From assembly GCA_003512955.1 (NCBI GenBank), contig DOTG01000003.1, forward strand, positions 186,001 to 250,000: a DNA stretch of 64,000 nt. The letters run 5' to 3'. The notes under the pieces were generated by a model. The model was not told the DNA's origin. It ran no database searches and saw only the letters and a list, made by a program, of their open reading frames with translations. Within the stretch, counting starts at the first letter, position 1; each line of letters begins with the position of its first letter. Positions 8,351 to 15,510 of the stretch are shown here, piece after piece. Source of the stretch: Marinilabiliales bacterium. Lineage in GTDB: Bacteria > Bacteroidota > Bacteroidia > Bacteroidales > SZUA-534. The translations under genes were made by a program, and so were the position numbers.

Positions 8351-9052
8351 ATGGATACAATACAGTTTTTAAATCAAAAGATTCTGCTATTAGAAAGTAG
8401 ATTAGATTCAATTCAAAGAATGGATAATTTAAGAGAATTGAATATGAAATTAAATGAACAAGCAGATATTATTTCAAATGTTGGCGGTTTTTATGAAAGT
8501 GCATGGTTAAAACTTATAATTGTTATATCTATTTTAGGAATAATTATACCAATTTTGATTCAATTTTTTCAGCGTAATACTTTAAAAGAAGTTACTTCTT
8601 TTCTCTCTACTGAAATAAAAGAAACTTTTGATTTAAGAATAACTGAATTAGTAAATTCAAATGCTAATCAAATAAATGAGTTGACCGATAAAGTTAACTC
8701 TGAAATGAATCTATTAAAAACTAGTTATGAATGCATTTCCAATGAACTAGAGGCTAGTCTTTTTTATTTACAAGGGAAACAAAGCTATTCTGCAAAAAAT
8801 TATGGTTCAGCAATGAGAGATTATGCTAAATCAGCAGAATTTTGGTCGAAATCAACAAAAAAAGATAGAGTTGGAGTGATATATTCAAACATTGGACTTT
8901 GTGCTAAAGGACTCAAAACTAAAGAATCATTTAATAAAGCTCTTATAGATTTCGATTTAGACTGGGAAAAGTTCTTAAAACAAATGATTGCAAATGAGTT
9001 TCATAAGGACAAATTAAATGAAATGAAGAAAATTATTTCAAGTTTAGATTAA
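8351..9052 (+). CDS. Membrane-anchored coiled-coil/TPR-like hypothetical protein
   Basis: 233 aa. An N-terminal helix (FLNQKILLLESRLDSIQRM) precedes one membrane segment at about residues 54-74 (LKLIIVISILGIIIPILIQFF). A long coiled coil follows (about 80-130), then a helical domain with a TPR-like repeat (YLQGKQSYSAKNYGSAMRDYAKSAEF). Orientation is not certain, but the bulk is probably cytoplasmic. It is the only gene in its unit, bounded by type A repeats on both sides. Similar coiled-coil membrane proteins occur as accessory parts of defence or toxin systems, but nothing here proves that. Confidence 0.75.
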   Translation: MDTIQFLNQKILLLESRLDSIQRMDNLRELNMKLNEQADIISNVGGFYESAWLKLIIVISILGIIIPILIQFFQRNTLKEVTSFLSTEIKETFDLRITELVNSNANQINELTDKVNSEMNLLKTSYECISNELEASLFYLQGKQSYSAKNYGSAMRDYAKSAEFWSKSTKKDRVGVIYSNIGLCAKGLKTKESFNKALIDFDLDWEKFLKQMIANEFHKDKLNEMKKIISSLD

Positions 9053-9055
9053 TAC

Positions 9056-9192
9056 TGCCAACAACAATAAATATACGTAATGCGGGCTGATTCGGTAAAT
9101 TTGAAGGTTAAAGCATTTAATAAACATAATAGCTTTTCGATAGTGAAGAGCTTCGAAATCGGCAACGTTTCATACCACCACCGTTACTGTCA
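9056..9192 (+). repeat. Array repeat type A, copy 2
   Basis: Aligns along its length with 8200-8331: caacaataaatatacg, taatgcggg, ggtaaatttgaa, aataaaca, gatagtgaagag and ttcgaaatc are shared. Pairing of the ends is weaker (GCCAAC at 9057 and ccGTTACTGTCA at 9181), but an inner GCTGATTCG/CGAAATCGGC stem is possible with a bulge. It sits between the stop at 9052 and the start at 9214. Confidence 0.7.
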
Positions 9193-9213
9193 TGTAAAAG
9201 AACCAGAACAATC

Positions 9214-9732
9214 ATGAGAAATATAATTTTTATTGGTGGAATTCATGGAAGTGGTAAAGGGGTGATTTGTGAGAATATAGTTGAAAATTCAAATCTAATT
9301 CATTTAACAGCAAGTGAAGTTTTGAAATGGCATGAGTTAAGTTCGCAAGCAAATAAAGTTGTTCAAAATATTAAAGAAACACAAAACCGTTTAACTTCAA
9401 ATCTGAAAGCAATAATTCAACCAAATCATAGATATTTATTAGATGGGCATTATTCTTTATTGAATAGTCAAGGCATTCCTGAAAAGGTACCAATCTCTAC
9501 TTTTAAAGAAATTTCACCTTCTAAATTAATCCTTATTATTGCAGATCCTGAAATAATTATTGAACGATTAAAAAATAGAGATTTTAATAATTATTCAAAA
9601 AAGCAGATTTCTGAATTTCAACAATTAGAGATTGAATATGCAAAAGAGCTTGAATGTCAATTAAAAATTCCTTTATTGATAATAGATAGTATTTCCGTCG
9701 ATTTTAATGGACTTAAAAAATATATCCGATGA
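9214..9732 (+). CDS. P-loop nucleotide kinase-like protein
   Basis: 172 aa. Walker A near the N-terminus, GGIHGSGKG at about residues 8-16, then an adenylate-kinase-like layout with a later lid-like segment (RLKNRDFNNYSKKQI) and a LLDGHYSLL motif. It probably phosphorylates a nucleotide or related small molecule, or uses ATP to modify an RNA or protein partner. Its stop overlaps the next start as ATGA, so it is translationally coupled to the PIN-GNAT gene. It is the first gene of a three-gene unit in the array. Confidence 0.8.
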   Translation: MRNIIFIGGIHGSGKGVICENIVENSNLIHLTASEVLKWHELSSQANKVVQNIKETQNRLTSNLKAIIQPNHRYLLDGHYSLLNSQGIPEKVPISTFKEISPSKLILIIADPEIIIERLKNRDFNNYSKKQISEFQQLEIEYAKELECQLKIPLLIIDSISVDFNGLKKYIR

Positions 9733-11261
9733 AAGTATTATTAGATACAAATATTATTATCCACAGAGAAGCAAATAAGATTCACAACCCCGACATTGGA
9801 CTGCTTTTATATTGGATAGACAAACTAAAGTATGATAAATACATTCACCCATTAACAATAGAGGAGTTAAACCGGTATCAAGATGTTAACTCGGTTAAAA
9901 CGATGAATATTAAAATTGAGAGTTATAATCAATTAAAATATCAAGCACCATTAAATGATGCCATTATACAAGTCAGTAATCAAGTTGACAAATCGCAAAA
10001 TGATTTAAATGACACTCAGATTCTTAATGAGGTTTTTGCCAACAGAGTTGACATTTTAATTTCAGAGGACAAAAAAATTCATTTAAAAGCTAAATTACTG
10101 GGAATTGCTGATCGAGTTTTCCGAATCCAATCATTTCTTGAGAAAGCGACAGCAGAAAATCCGGAATTAGTTGAGCACAAAGTTTTAGCTGTAAAAAAGG
10201 TTGACTTTGCAGAAGTTAATTTAAATGATAACTTCTTTGACAGCTTTAGAAGCGATTATAAAGAATTTGACAAATGGTTCAATAGTAAAGCAGAACAACC
10301 TTGTTACGTATGCTATAGTGATGATCATTTAACTGCTTTTCTCTATGTTAAAATTGAAAAAGCCTATGAAGAAAGCTATTCAGACATAATTCCCAATTTT
10401 GAACCAAAAAAAAGACTTAAAATTGGAACATTAAAAGTAACAAGTAATGGCTACAAAATTGGAGAGAGATTTCTAAAAACAATTTTTGACAATGCTTTGC
10501 TGTTTAGAGTGGAAGAAATTTATGTTACAATCTTTGATAAAAGACCCGAACAAGAGCAATTAATGGAAATGCTTGAAGAATGGGGCTTTTATAAACATGG
10601 AATTAAAAATTCACAAAACGGACAAGAAATCGTATATGTTCGGACATTTAATAAACATTTGCCAGTTAACATTGAAAATCCCAAACTCACATTTCCTTTC
10701 TTCTCAAGACAAACAGATAAATATTTAATAAAAATAGAGCCACAATATCATACCGAGTTATTTCCAGATAGTATTAATACAAGAGAAGATAAAGCAAAAT
10801 ATACCGAAAATGAACCCCATAGAAATAGAATTAGCAAAGTTTATATATCTCATTCACCAGATAGAAATTTAAAATCGGGCGATATTGTTCTGATTTATCG
10901 AATCGGTGAAACTGCTCCTAAAAAATATTCTAGTACAGTAACATCAATTTGTATTGTTGAGAGTATAAAAAACAGTTTTACAGACTTTGAGGATTTTTTT
11001 AATTGTTGTAATAGGCGGACAATGATTTCCAAAGAGGATTTAAGAACAAATTGGTGGAATAAATTCCCAAATTATAAACCATTTATAATCAACTTTCTTT
11101 ATGCCCATTCTTTACCTACTCCAAAGCCAACACTTAATGATTTAATTGATTTAAAAATATTCAAAGACCCGATGAGTTTGCCAAAGGGTTTTGCTAAATT
11201 GACAAATGAACAATTTGACAATTTAATTAGTTTTGCATACAAAAAGAAAGAGAAAAAATGA
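9729..11261 (+). CDS. PIN-domain/GNAT fusion with PUA-like C-terminus
   Basis: 510 aa. Residues 1-130 resemble a PIN ribonuclease: LLDTNIII with Asp6, acidic EELNRY near 44, a DTQIL segment near 95 and ISEDKKI near 110. About 160-300 looks like a GNAT acyltransferase fold (RLKIGTLKVTSNGYKIGERFL, then EEWGFYKHG). The C-terminal third (ISKVYISHSPDRNLKSGDIVLIYR) has an EVE/ASCH (PUA-like) appearance, a fold that reads modified nucleotides or RNA. The gene overlaps both neighbours by 4 bp (ATGA). PIN proteins usually cut RNA; joined to GNAT and PUA-like parts, this could be a toxin or defence effector. PIN is fairly sure, the rest moderately. Confidence 0.78.
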   Translation: MKVLLDTNIIIHREANKIHNPDIGLLLYWIDKLKYDKYIHPLTIEELNRYQDVNSVKTMNIKIESYNQLKYQAPLNDAIIQVSNQVDKSQNDLNDTQILNEVFANRVDILISEDKKIHLKAKLLGIADRVFRIQSFLEKATAENPELVEHKVLAVKKVDFAEVNLNDNFFDSFRSDYKEFDKWFNSKAEQPCYVCYSDDHLTAFLYVKIEKAYEESYSDIIPNFEPKKRLKIGTLKVTSNGYKIGERFLKTIFDNALLFRVEEIYVTIFDKRPEQEQLMEMLEEWGFYKHGIKNSQNGQEIVYVRTFNKHLPVNIENPKLTFPFFSRQTDKYLIKIEPQYHTELFPDSINTREDKAKYTENEPHRNRISKVYISHSPDRNLKSGDIVLIYRIGETAPKKYSSTVTSICIVESIKNSFTDFEDFFNCCNRRTMISKEDLRTNWWNKFPNYKPFIINFLYAHSLPTPKPTLNDLIDLKIFKDPMSLPKGFAKLTNEQFDNLISFAYKKKEKK

Positions 11262-11638
11262 AGGTTGTTTTATCAATAAAGCCAGAGTTCGCGTTCAAAA
11301 TCTTTGACGGAACAAAAAAATTTGAATTTAGAAAATCCATTTTTAAAAACGAGAATATACAATCAGTCATTGTTTATGCGTCCTCACCTGTTCAACGGGT
11401 AATTGGTGAATTCGAAATTGATGGGGTATTAAATTATGATTTGCCTACATTATGGGACTTGACTCAAGAATTCTCAGGTATTAGTGAGGAATTTTATTAT
11501 GAATATTTCGCAAACAAGGAACAAGGTTTTGCGATTAAAATAAAAAACACAAAAAAATATAGTACCCCAAAATGTTTAAAAACGGATTTCAATTTATCAC
11601 CACCGCAATCTTTTGCATATTGGTCTGATAAGAAATAA
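11258..11638 (+). CDS. ASCH-domain protein
   Basis: 126 aa, essentially one ASCH (PUA-like) domain: KPEFAFKIFDGTKKFEFRKSIF near the N-terminus carries the basic EFRK signature, and VIGEFEIDGVL is the usual middle strand. The family binds RNA or modified nucleobases. It overlaps the PIN-GNAT gene by 4 bp and ends the three-gene unit; a type B hairpin follows 60 bp later. It may supply nucleic-acid recognition to the PIN nuclease. Confidence 0.85.
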   Translation: MKVVLSIKPEFAFKIFDGTKKFEFRKSIFKNENIQSVIVYASSPVQRVIGEFEIDGVLNYDLPTLWDLTQEFSGISEEFYYEYFANKEQGFAIKIKNTKKYSTPKCLKTDFNLSPPQSFAYWSDKK

Positions 11639-11698
11639 AGTACATCTCTTACATTTTGTATCTTACGTAGGGGTTTCAGAGGTATGTAGAGAAATGTA

Positions 11699-11739
11699 GC
11701 CCGCTGCCTGAAGCTATTGCGGATGGCGGTGGAGTTTTT
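11699..11739 (+). repeat. Array repeat type B, copy 2 (short)
   Basis: Core hairpin only: cccgctgcctgaagctattg then cggatggcggtggag, followed by TTTTT. The right arm has GGAG in place of GGGG, and the upstream tatataatggttt lead is absent or much changed. It closes the kinase/PIN/ASCH unit and can serve as its terminator. Confidence 0.75.
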
Positions 11740-11811
11740 GAAATGGATTTAGGTTGTATGGGAGTTTTGCCCTATGCTTTCAGCCAAATTCACCTGTTAT
11801 TTAAAAAATTG

Positions 11812-11819
11812 TATCTTTG
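11812..11819 (+). promoter_or_regulatory. Promoter -7 box, near-leaderless start
   Basis: TATCTTTG fits the Bacteroidota TAnnTTTG box. The ATG of the MNT gene starts only 5 bp later at 11825, so the transcript would have almost no leader. No clear TTTG -33 element was found. Confidence 0.55.
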
Positions 11820-11824
11820 GATGT

Positions 11825-12115
11825 ATGATTACCAGGAACGACATATTAAATAAACTGATTGACTTAAAGCCCGTTCTATACAGAGATTACTCTGTCAAGC
11901 AGATTGGACTATTTGGTTCATTTTCTGACGATTCGTTTACGGAAGATAGTGATATTGATTTGCTCGTTGAATTTGAAAAACCCATCGGATGGAAATATTT
12001 TTCATTAGAGATTTATCTTGAGAATATTTTTGGCCGCAAAATTGACTTAGTGACCAAAAATGCGCTAAAGGAACAAATCAAGGAAAGGATTTTAAATCAG
12101 GTTAAATACGTGTAA
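11825..12115 (+). CDS. Orphan MNT-type minimal nucleotidyltransferase
   Basis: 96 aa. Start at 11825; a longer frame from 11774 would pass through the promoter box and adds a tail unlike the family. GLFGSFSDDSFTEDSDIDLLVEF holds the GS...DxD active site (Asp43, Asp45), and KIDLVTKNALK is the usual third-acid strand. These enzymes adenylylate a partner and commonly act as the antitoxin of a HEPN toxin. No HEPN gene follows: the next 376 bp are repeat. It is either an orphan antitoxin or has a partner elsewhere. Confidence 0.85.
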   Translation: MITRNDILNKLIDLKPVLYRDYSVKQIGLFGSFSDDSFTEDSDIDLLVEFEKPIGWKYFSLEIYLENIFGRKIDLVTKNALKEQIKERILNQVKYV

Positions 12116-12131
12116 TTTGAAAAAGGAAGAG

Positions 12132-12455
12132 CGCAACGGCACTATAAATATAGTAGCTGCAACGCATGCAAATTCATAGCTTGTTGGCAGGGTTTTTCAG
12201 TGGTGATACAAACAGGATGATATATTCCGTTTTTCAACCCAATTATTAGAAACATTGAGTTACACCCTAAATACAGCGAGCCAGTTTAAAGAAACAAAAG
12301 CAGACCAACAACCGGTAATTATTGGAATTAGGTTTGAATTTGTCATATATAATGGTTTACCCCCGCTGCCTGAAGCTATTGTGAAGGGCGGTGGGGGTTT
12401 TTGGAGAGGAAGTTAAAAATGTAATTTTATATAAAATTAGGTTCTATAAAAGTAA
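12132..12455 (+). repeat. Array repeat, composite copy 3
   Basis: Begins gcgcaacggc and passes actataaatatagt and gcttgttggcagg. From 12184 to 12403 it matches 15115-15343 at high identity (ttcagtggtgatacaaa, ggatgatatattccg, aattattagaaacattgag, agcagaccaacaaccgg). It ends in the type B hairpin 12360-12400 with TTTTT and the tail gaagttaaaaatgtaatttt shared with 7446-7500. There is no gene in this 376-bp gap. Confidence 0.85.
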
Positions 12456-12491
12456 GATTACATTTAAATTCATCTGTTAAATTAATATATT

Positions 12492-13181
12492 ATGAAAAAG
12501 CTTGTTATAACAATTTTAATAATCCCTATGTATTTAGCCGCATTTGCTCAGTGTCTGGGAAAACAAGTAGGTTTTAGTCTTGATAATTCAATAGATACTG
12601 TAATATTGGAAGGGATTTGTGGTAATATATATGGTTCAAATGGCACAGTACTTTTAAATCCAAAAGACTTTGACTATGAGAAAAGAGACAATTGGTTTGA
12701 TATCAATTGCGCCTTTGCAAAAAACTGTGGCCAAGGTGCTTATTTGACAGTTCAAGCGAATGAAAATTCTATTAAAGTTAATGATTATGTAGTTGATACA
12801 GGAGAAGTTTTAACGTGTCAAGATTATGACGAATTAGTGTTTACTTTTCCATTACCACCATCGGGAGTTTTTCATATTAACATTTGTGGTTTTGATACAA
12901 TAGTAAGTGTAACGACTTTAGTTACCGATTTAATTAGTCATAATATTAGTATATATCCTAATCCATTTACGGATCACATAACAGTAGAATTTAAAGAAAA
13001 TTTAGATTGTAAATTCTTTGAGATAATAGATATGCAAGGTCAGACTCAAATTTCAGAATATTCTACAAAGGATATATATCCAATAGATCTGTCAAAGTTA
13101 TCAGTTGGAATTTATTTCATAAGAATACAAGACTCAAATACAAAAGAAATATTGAAAATTGATAAGATAATAAAAGAATAA
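12492..13181 (+). CDS. Small secreted protein with T9SS type A sorting domain
   Basis: 229 aa. Signal peptide MKKLVITILIIPMYLAAFAQ, a Cys-containing mature region of about 130 residues without a recognised domain, then a C-terminal sorting domain (about 150-229: SIYPNPFTDHITVEF, LSVGIYFIRI, KIDKIIKE). Such proteins cross the outer membrane by the type IX system and stay on the surface or are released. It is the only gene in its unit, bounded by type B repeats, and the only obviously secreted product of the array. Cargo function unknown. Confidence 0.85.
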   Translation: MKKLVITILIIPMYLAAFAQCLGKQVGFSLDNSIDTVILEGICGNIYGSNGTVLLNPKDFDYEKRDNWFDINCAFAKNCGQGAYLTVQANENSIKVNDYVVDTGEVLTCQDYDELVFTFPLPPSGVFHINICGFDTIVSVTTLVTDLISHNISIYPNPFTDHITVEFKENLDCKFFEIIDMQGQTQISEYSTKDIYPIDLSKLSVGIYFIRIQDSNTKEILKIDKIIKE

Positions 13182-13186
13182 TGCAG

Positions 13187-13345
13187 CCTAAGCGCGGTCA
13201 TAAAACATTGGGGGGGGTTAATGTAGTATGTAAAAAGCTTTAACTCGCTGCCTGAAACATTTGTAGAGGGCGATGGGGTTTTTTAAGTGGAAATTAAAAA
13301 TTGATAAATATAATTTCATATAAATTTGGGTTATATAGAAGTTGG
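13187..13345 (+). repeat. Array repeat, composite copy 4
   Basis: Starts cctaagcgcggtcataaaac, the same phrase as at 15060, then attgggggggg (a G8 run). The type B hairpin is decayed at 13242-13284 (ctcgctgcctgaaac with gggcgatgggg, TTTTTT). The tail, with atataatttcatataaatt and gggttatatagaag, matches copy 1 (7446-7495). Confidence 0.75.
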
Positions 13346-13396
13346 GTGTAATGCCAGAAAACCCTACGGAAATGATAAAGTGTTGTTGATTTTTGG

Positions 13397-13404
13397 TATA
13401 TTTA
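13397..13404 (+). promoter_or_regulatory. Probable promoter -7 box, near-leaderless start
   Basis: TATATTTA matches TAnnTTTG except for the last base and ends 4 bp before the ATG at 13409. The placement is the same as at 11812 and 14398. No good -33 element is visible. Confidence 0.4.
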
Positions 13405-13408
13405 CATC

Positions 13409-13933
13409 ATGAAAAAAAATCCAAAACATATTGAGATTGAGATTGATAAATTGACAAATTCAATTGAGAATGTTGTAACTGGAGACAGTTTTCAAACAGA
13501 TGTTTCATTGATTGACAATAAGGACTTAAAAATAATCACCAAGAAAAATGGATGGTTATTTAACTGGAAAGATGAGTACAAACAACCAGATAGAGACGTT
13601 TATAAGTTGACAATAACAGGAAACCCTGACATAATCCAAGGATTGGTTAGTATTACTGAGCGAGAAGACCATGTTTATATGCACTTAATAGAAAGTGCTC
13701 CATTCAACCTTGGAAGAAATAAAGTATATTTAGGAGTTCCTGGAAATCTTGTCGCTTTTGTTTGTAGAATTTCATTTCATCGTGGATTTGAAGGTTATGT
13801 TTCATTTACTTCAAAAACACGATTGATTGAACATTATGAAAAAACTTTAGGTGCAGAAAATGTCAGTGGCCATTTGATGATAATAAATACAGAAGCTGCA
13901 TTGAAGTTGATTAATAAATATTTTAAAAACTAA
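13409..13933 (+). CDS. Hypothetical protein, GNAT-like C-terminal half
   Basis: 174 aa. The first 75 residues are charged with no clear fold. The second half (VYMHLIESAPFNLGRNKVYLGVPGNLVAFVCR, SFHRGFEGYVSFTSKTRLIEHYEKTLGA, INTEAALKLINKY) has the strand-helix order and substrate-side pattern of a GNAT acetyltransferase, though the classical acetyl-CoA loop is not obvious. A 54-aa basic protein gene follows 5 bp later, so a two-gene toxin-antitoxin-like unit is possible. The toxic partner cannot be assigned from sequence. Confidence 0.7.
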   Translation: MKKNPKHIEIEIDKLTNSIENVVTGDSFQTDVSLIDNKDLKIITKKNGWLFNWKDEYKQPDRDVYKLTITGNPDIIQGLVSITEREDHVYMHLIESAPFNLGRNKVYLGVPGNLVAFVCRISFHRGFEGYVSFTSKTRLIEHYEKTLGAENVSGHLMIINTEAALKLINKYFKN

Positions 13934-13938
13934 CTATT

Positions 13939-14103
13939 ATGGGATTGATTAGAGAACCTTTAGAAGTTGATTTCTTTGTTGACCCACGACCACTAACCGA
14001 AAAAGAAAAGAGAATGATTAGTGACTACATTAAAGCTGACAAAGAAAAACGAAGAAATAAAAAGACATCAAAAAAAGGCACATACACCCAACAAACAGTA
14101 TAA
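13939..14103 (+). CDS. Small basic partner protein, 54 aa
   Basis: Translates MGLIREPLEVDFFVDPRPL, then a helix (TEKEKRMISDYIKADKEKRRNK) and a Lys/Thr-rich tail. The ordered start, dense charge and 5-bp spacing from the 174-aa gene support a real gene. It looks like a small antitoxin or adaptor: an extended N-terminal strand plus a basic helix. No family is named with confidence. Confidence 0.7.
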   Translation: MGLIREPLEVDFFVDPRPLTEKEKRMISDYIKADKEKRRNKKTSKKGTYTQQTV

Positions 14104-14107
14104 AAAA

Positions 14108-14301
14108 ATGCCGGGATAGTTGGTTATTCAAGGGTTAGCTGCTTTAAACCAGGGTACTATTTGATTGTTAGACACTTCGAAATCGACAACGAACAAAAGC
14201 AGACCAACAACCGGTAATTATTGGAATAAGGTTTGAATTTGCCATATATAATGGTTTACCCCCGCTGCCTGAAGCTATTGCGGATGGCGGTGGGGGTTTT
14301 T
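14108..14301 (+). repeat. Array repeat, composite copy 5 (A-like plus B)
   Basis: 14108-14190 is a diverged type A element (atgccgggatagttgg, ttagacacttcgaaatcgacaacg aligns with 9140-9166). From 14192 it joins the type B lead (caaaagcagaccaacaaccgg, atataatggttta) and the hairpin 14259-14296, then TTTTT. This shows A and B elements can sit end to end. Confidence 0.8.
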
Positions 14302-14373
14302 ATAAAGAAATTTTATTGGGATTTGGGATATAATACAGTTATCAACAAGCCAAAAGACGCTTCATTGCTGATA

Positions 14374-14405
14374 TTTGTTCCGATTTAATTAAATGTTTAA
14401 CTTTG
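14374..14405 (+). promoter_or_regulatory. Complete Bacteroidota promoter for mntA
   Basis: TTTG at 14374-14377 and TAACTTTG at 14398-14405, separated by 20 bp, match the family consensus well. The ATG follows after 4 bp, so translation probably starts at or next to the first transcribed base. Confidence 0.7.
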
Positions 14406-14409
14406 GATT

Positions 14410-14745
14410 ATGATGGTTAAAAACGAAATATTAAAAAATTTAACTGATTTTAATTCTTTATGCCAAAAGCATAAAGTAAGATATTTATATGCTTTCGGTT
14501 CGTCTGTGACTGATAGATTTGATTATGACACAAGTGATATTGATTTGTTAGTAGAAATTGATGACCCGGACCCAATAGAGAGAGGTGAAAAATTGATTTC
14601 TTTATGGGATACTTTTGAGAGTTTCTTTCAAAGGAAAGTTGATTTACTTACAGATTCTTCAATCCATAACCCTTATTTGCGCAAAAGTATTGATTCTACA
14701 AAAGTATTAATTTATGACGGATCAAGCCAAAAAGTACTTATCTGA
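14410..14745 (+). CDS. mntA: MntA antitoxin, minimal nucleotidyltransferase
   Basis: 111 aa. LYAFGSSVTDRFDYDTSDIDLLVEI contains the GS-spacer-DxD catalytic motif (Asp43, Asp45), followed by a third-acid strand (RKVDLLTDSS). MntA enzymes add AMP to a tyrosine on the HEPN toxin and silence it. The gene overlaps the HEPN gene by 32 bp, the order and coupling normal for this module. An alternative ATG one codon later (14413) is equally possible. It belongs to the last unit of the array and has its own promoter. Confidence 0.93.
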   Translation: MMVKNEILKNLTDFNSLCQKHKVRYLYAFGSSVTDRFDYDTSDIDLLVEIDDPDPIERGEKLISLWDTFESFFQRKVDLLTDSSIHNPYLRKSIDSTKVLIYDGSSQKVLI

Positions 14746-15046
14746 TATTTTACGGGCGATTGAATTGATTGAGCAGTTTACAAAAACCACCGACAATTAC
14801 AATGATTACTCGGCTGATTTAAAGACTCAGAGCGCTGTTGAACGTCAACTTGGAATCATTGGGGAAGCCGTAAATAAGTTTGATAAACTACTTCCTGATG
14901 TAACACTTGAGAATGCAAGAAAAATCGTTGGATTTCGTAATAGATTAATCCATACTTATGATGCAGTAGATTCGTCAATGATATGGGCAATACTAAAAAA
15001 GTATTTGCCTCTGCTGAAAGGTGAAATAAACGAAAGACTAAAATAA
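14714..15046 (+). CDS. hepT: HepT toxin, HEPN-domain ribonuclease
   Basis: 110 aa, all-helical HEPN (DUF86) protein. The catalytic RX4HXY motif is intact: RNRLIHTY, Arg75, His80 and Tyr82, the tyrosine being the known target of MntA adenylylation. The helix QSAVERQLGIIGEAVNKFDKLL is the usual N-terminal signature. Unmodified HepT cleaves RNA and stops growth. The intact motif suggests a live toxin. Its downstream end is followed by composite repeat 6. Confidence 0.93.
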   Translation: MTDQAKKYLSDILRAIELIEQFTKTTDNYNDYSADLKTQSAVERQLGIIGEAVNKFDKLLPDVTLENARKIVGFRNRLIHTYDAVDSSMIWAILKKYLPLLKGEINERLK

Positions 15047-15049
15047 AAT

Positions 15050-15343
15050 GGCCAGTTGCTAAGCGCGGTCATAAAACATTGGGGTTTAAGTGGTATGCCA
15101 AGCGCGTCAATCGCTGGCAAGGTTTTTTCAGTGGTGATACAAAAAGGATGATATATTCCGTTTTTCACCCCAATTATTAGAAACATTGAGTTACTATGAA
15201 TAACACTCAAAAATACAGCGAGCCCGTTTAAAGAAACAAAAGCAGACCAACAACCGGTAATTATTGGAATAAGGTTTGATTTGTCATATATAATGGTTTA
15301 CCCCCGCTGCCTGAAGCTATTGCGGATGGCGGCGGGGGTTTTG
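15050..15343 (+). repeat. Array repeat, composite copy 6; end of array
   Basis: Starts with a stem-forming segment (gccagttgctaagcgc with gcgcgtcaatcgctggc), then the 15115-15343 block nearly identical to 12184-12403. It ends in the cleanest type B hairpin, 15301-15339 (CCCCCGCTGCC with GGCGGCGGGGG). The 167 bp beyond it (15344-15510) hold no gene and no further repeat. Confidence 0.85.
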
Positions 15344-15510
15344 TTTCGGGGCTTGGCTCCGCGGACTTTGCGTGAAATAAATGTTTCCAACCCTGAAAAT
15401 TCCAGGAACAATTCGTTAATTCCACTCCAGAAAGTGCAGTTTAATTTATATTTCAGATATCCAACCTCCTGTTCAAAGGATTATTCCATATCGAACCCTT
15501 GTTACATAAA

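Noticed and set aside
7378..15343. CRISPR array
   Set aside because: The repeats are long hairpins spaced hundreds to thousands of bases apart, with genes between them rather than short spacers.
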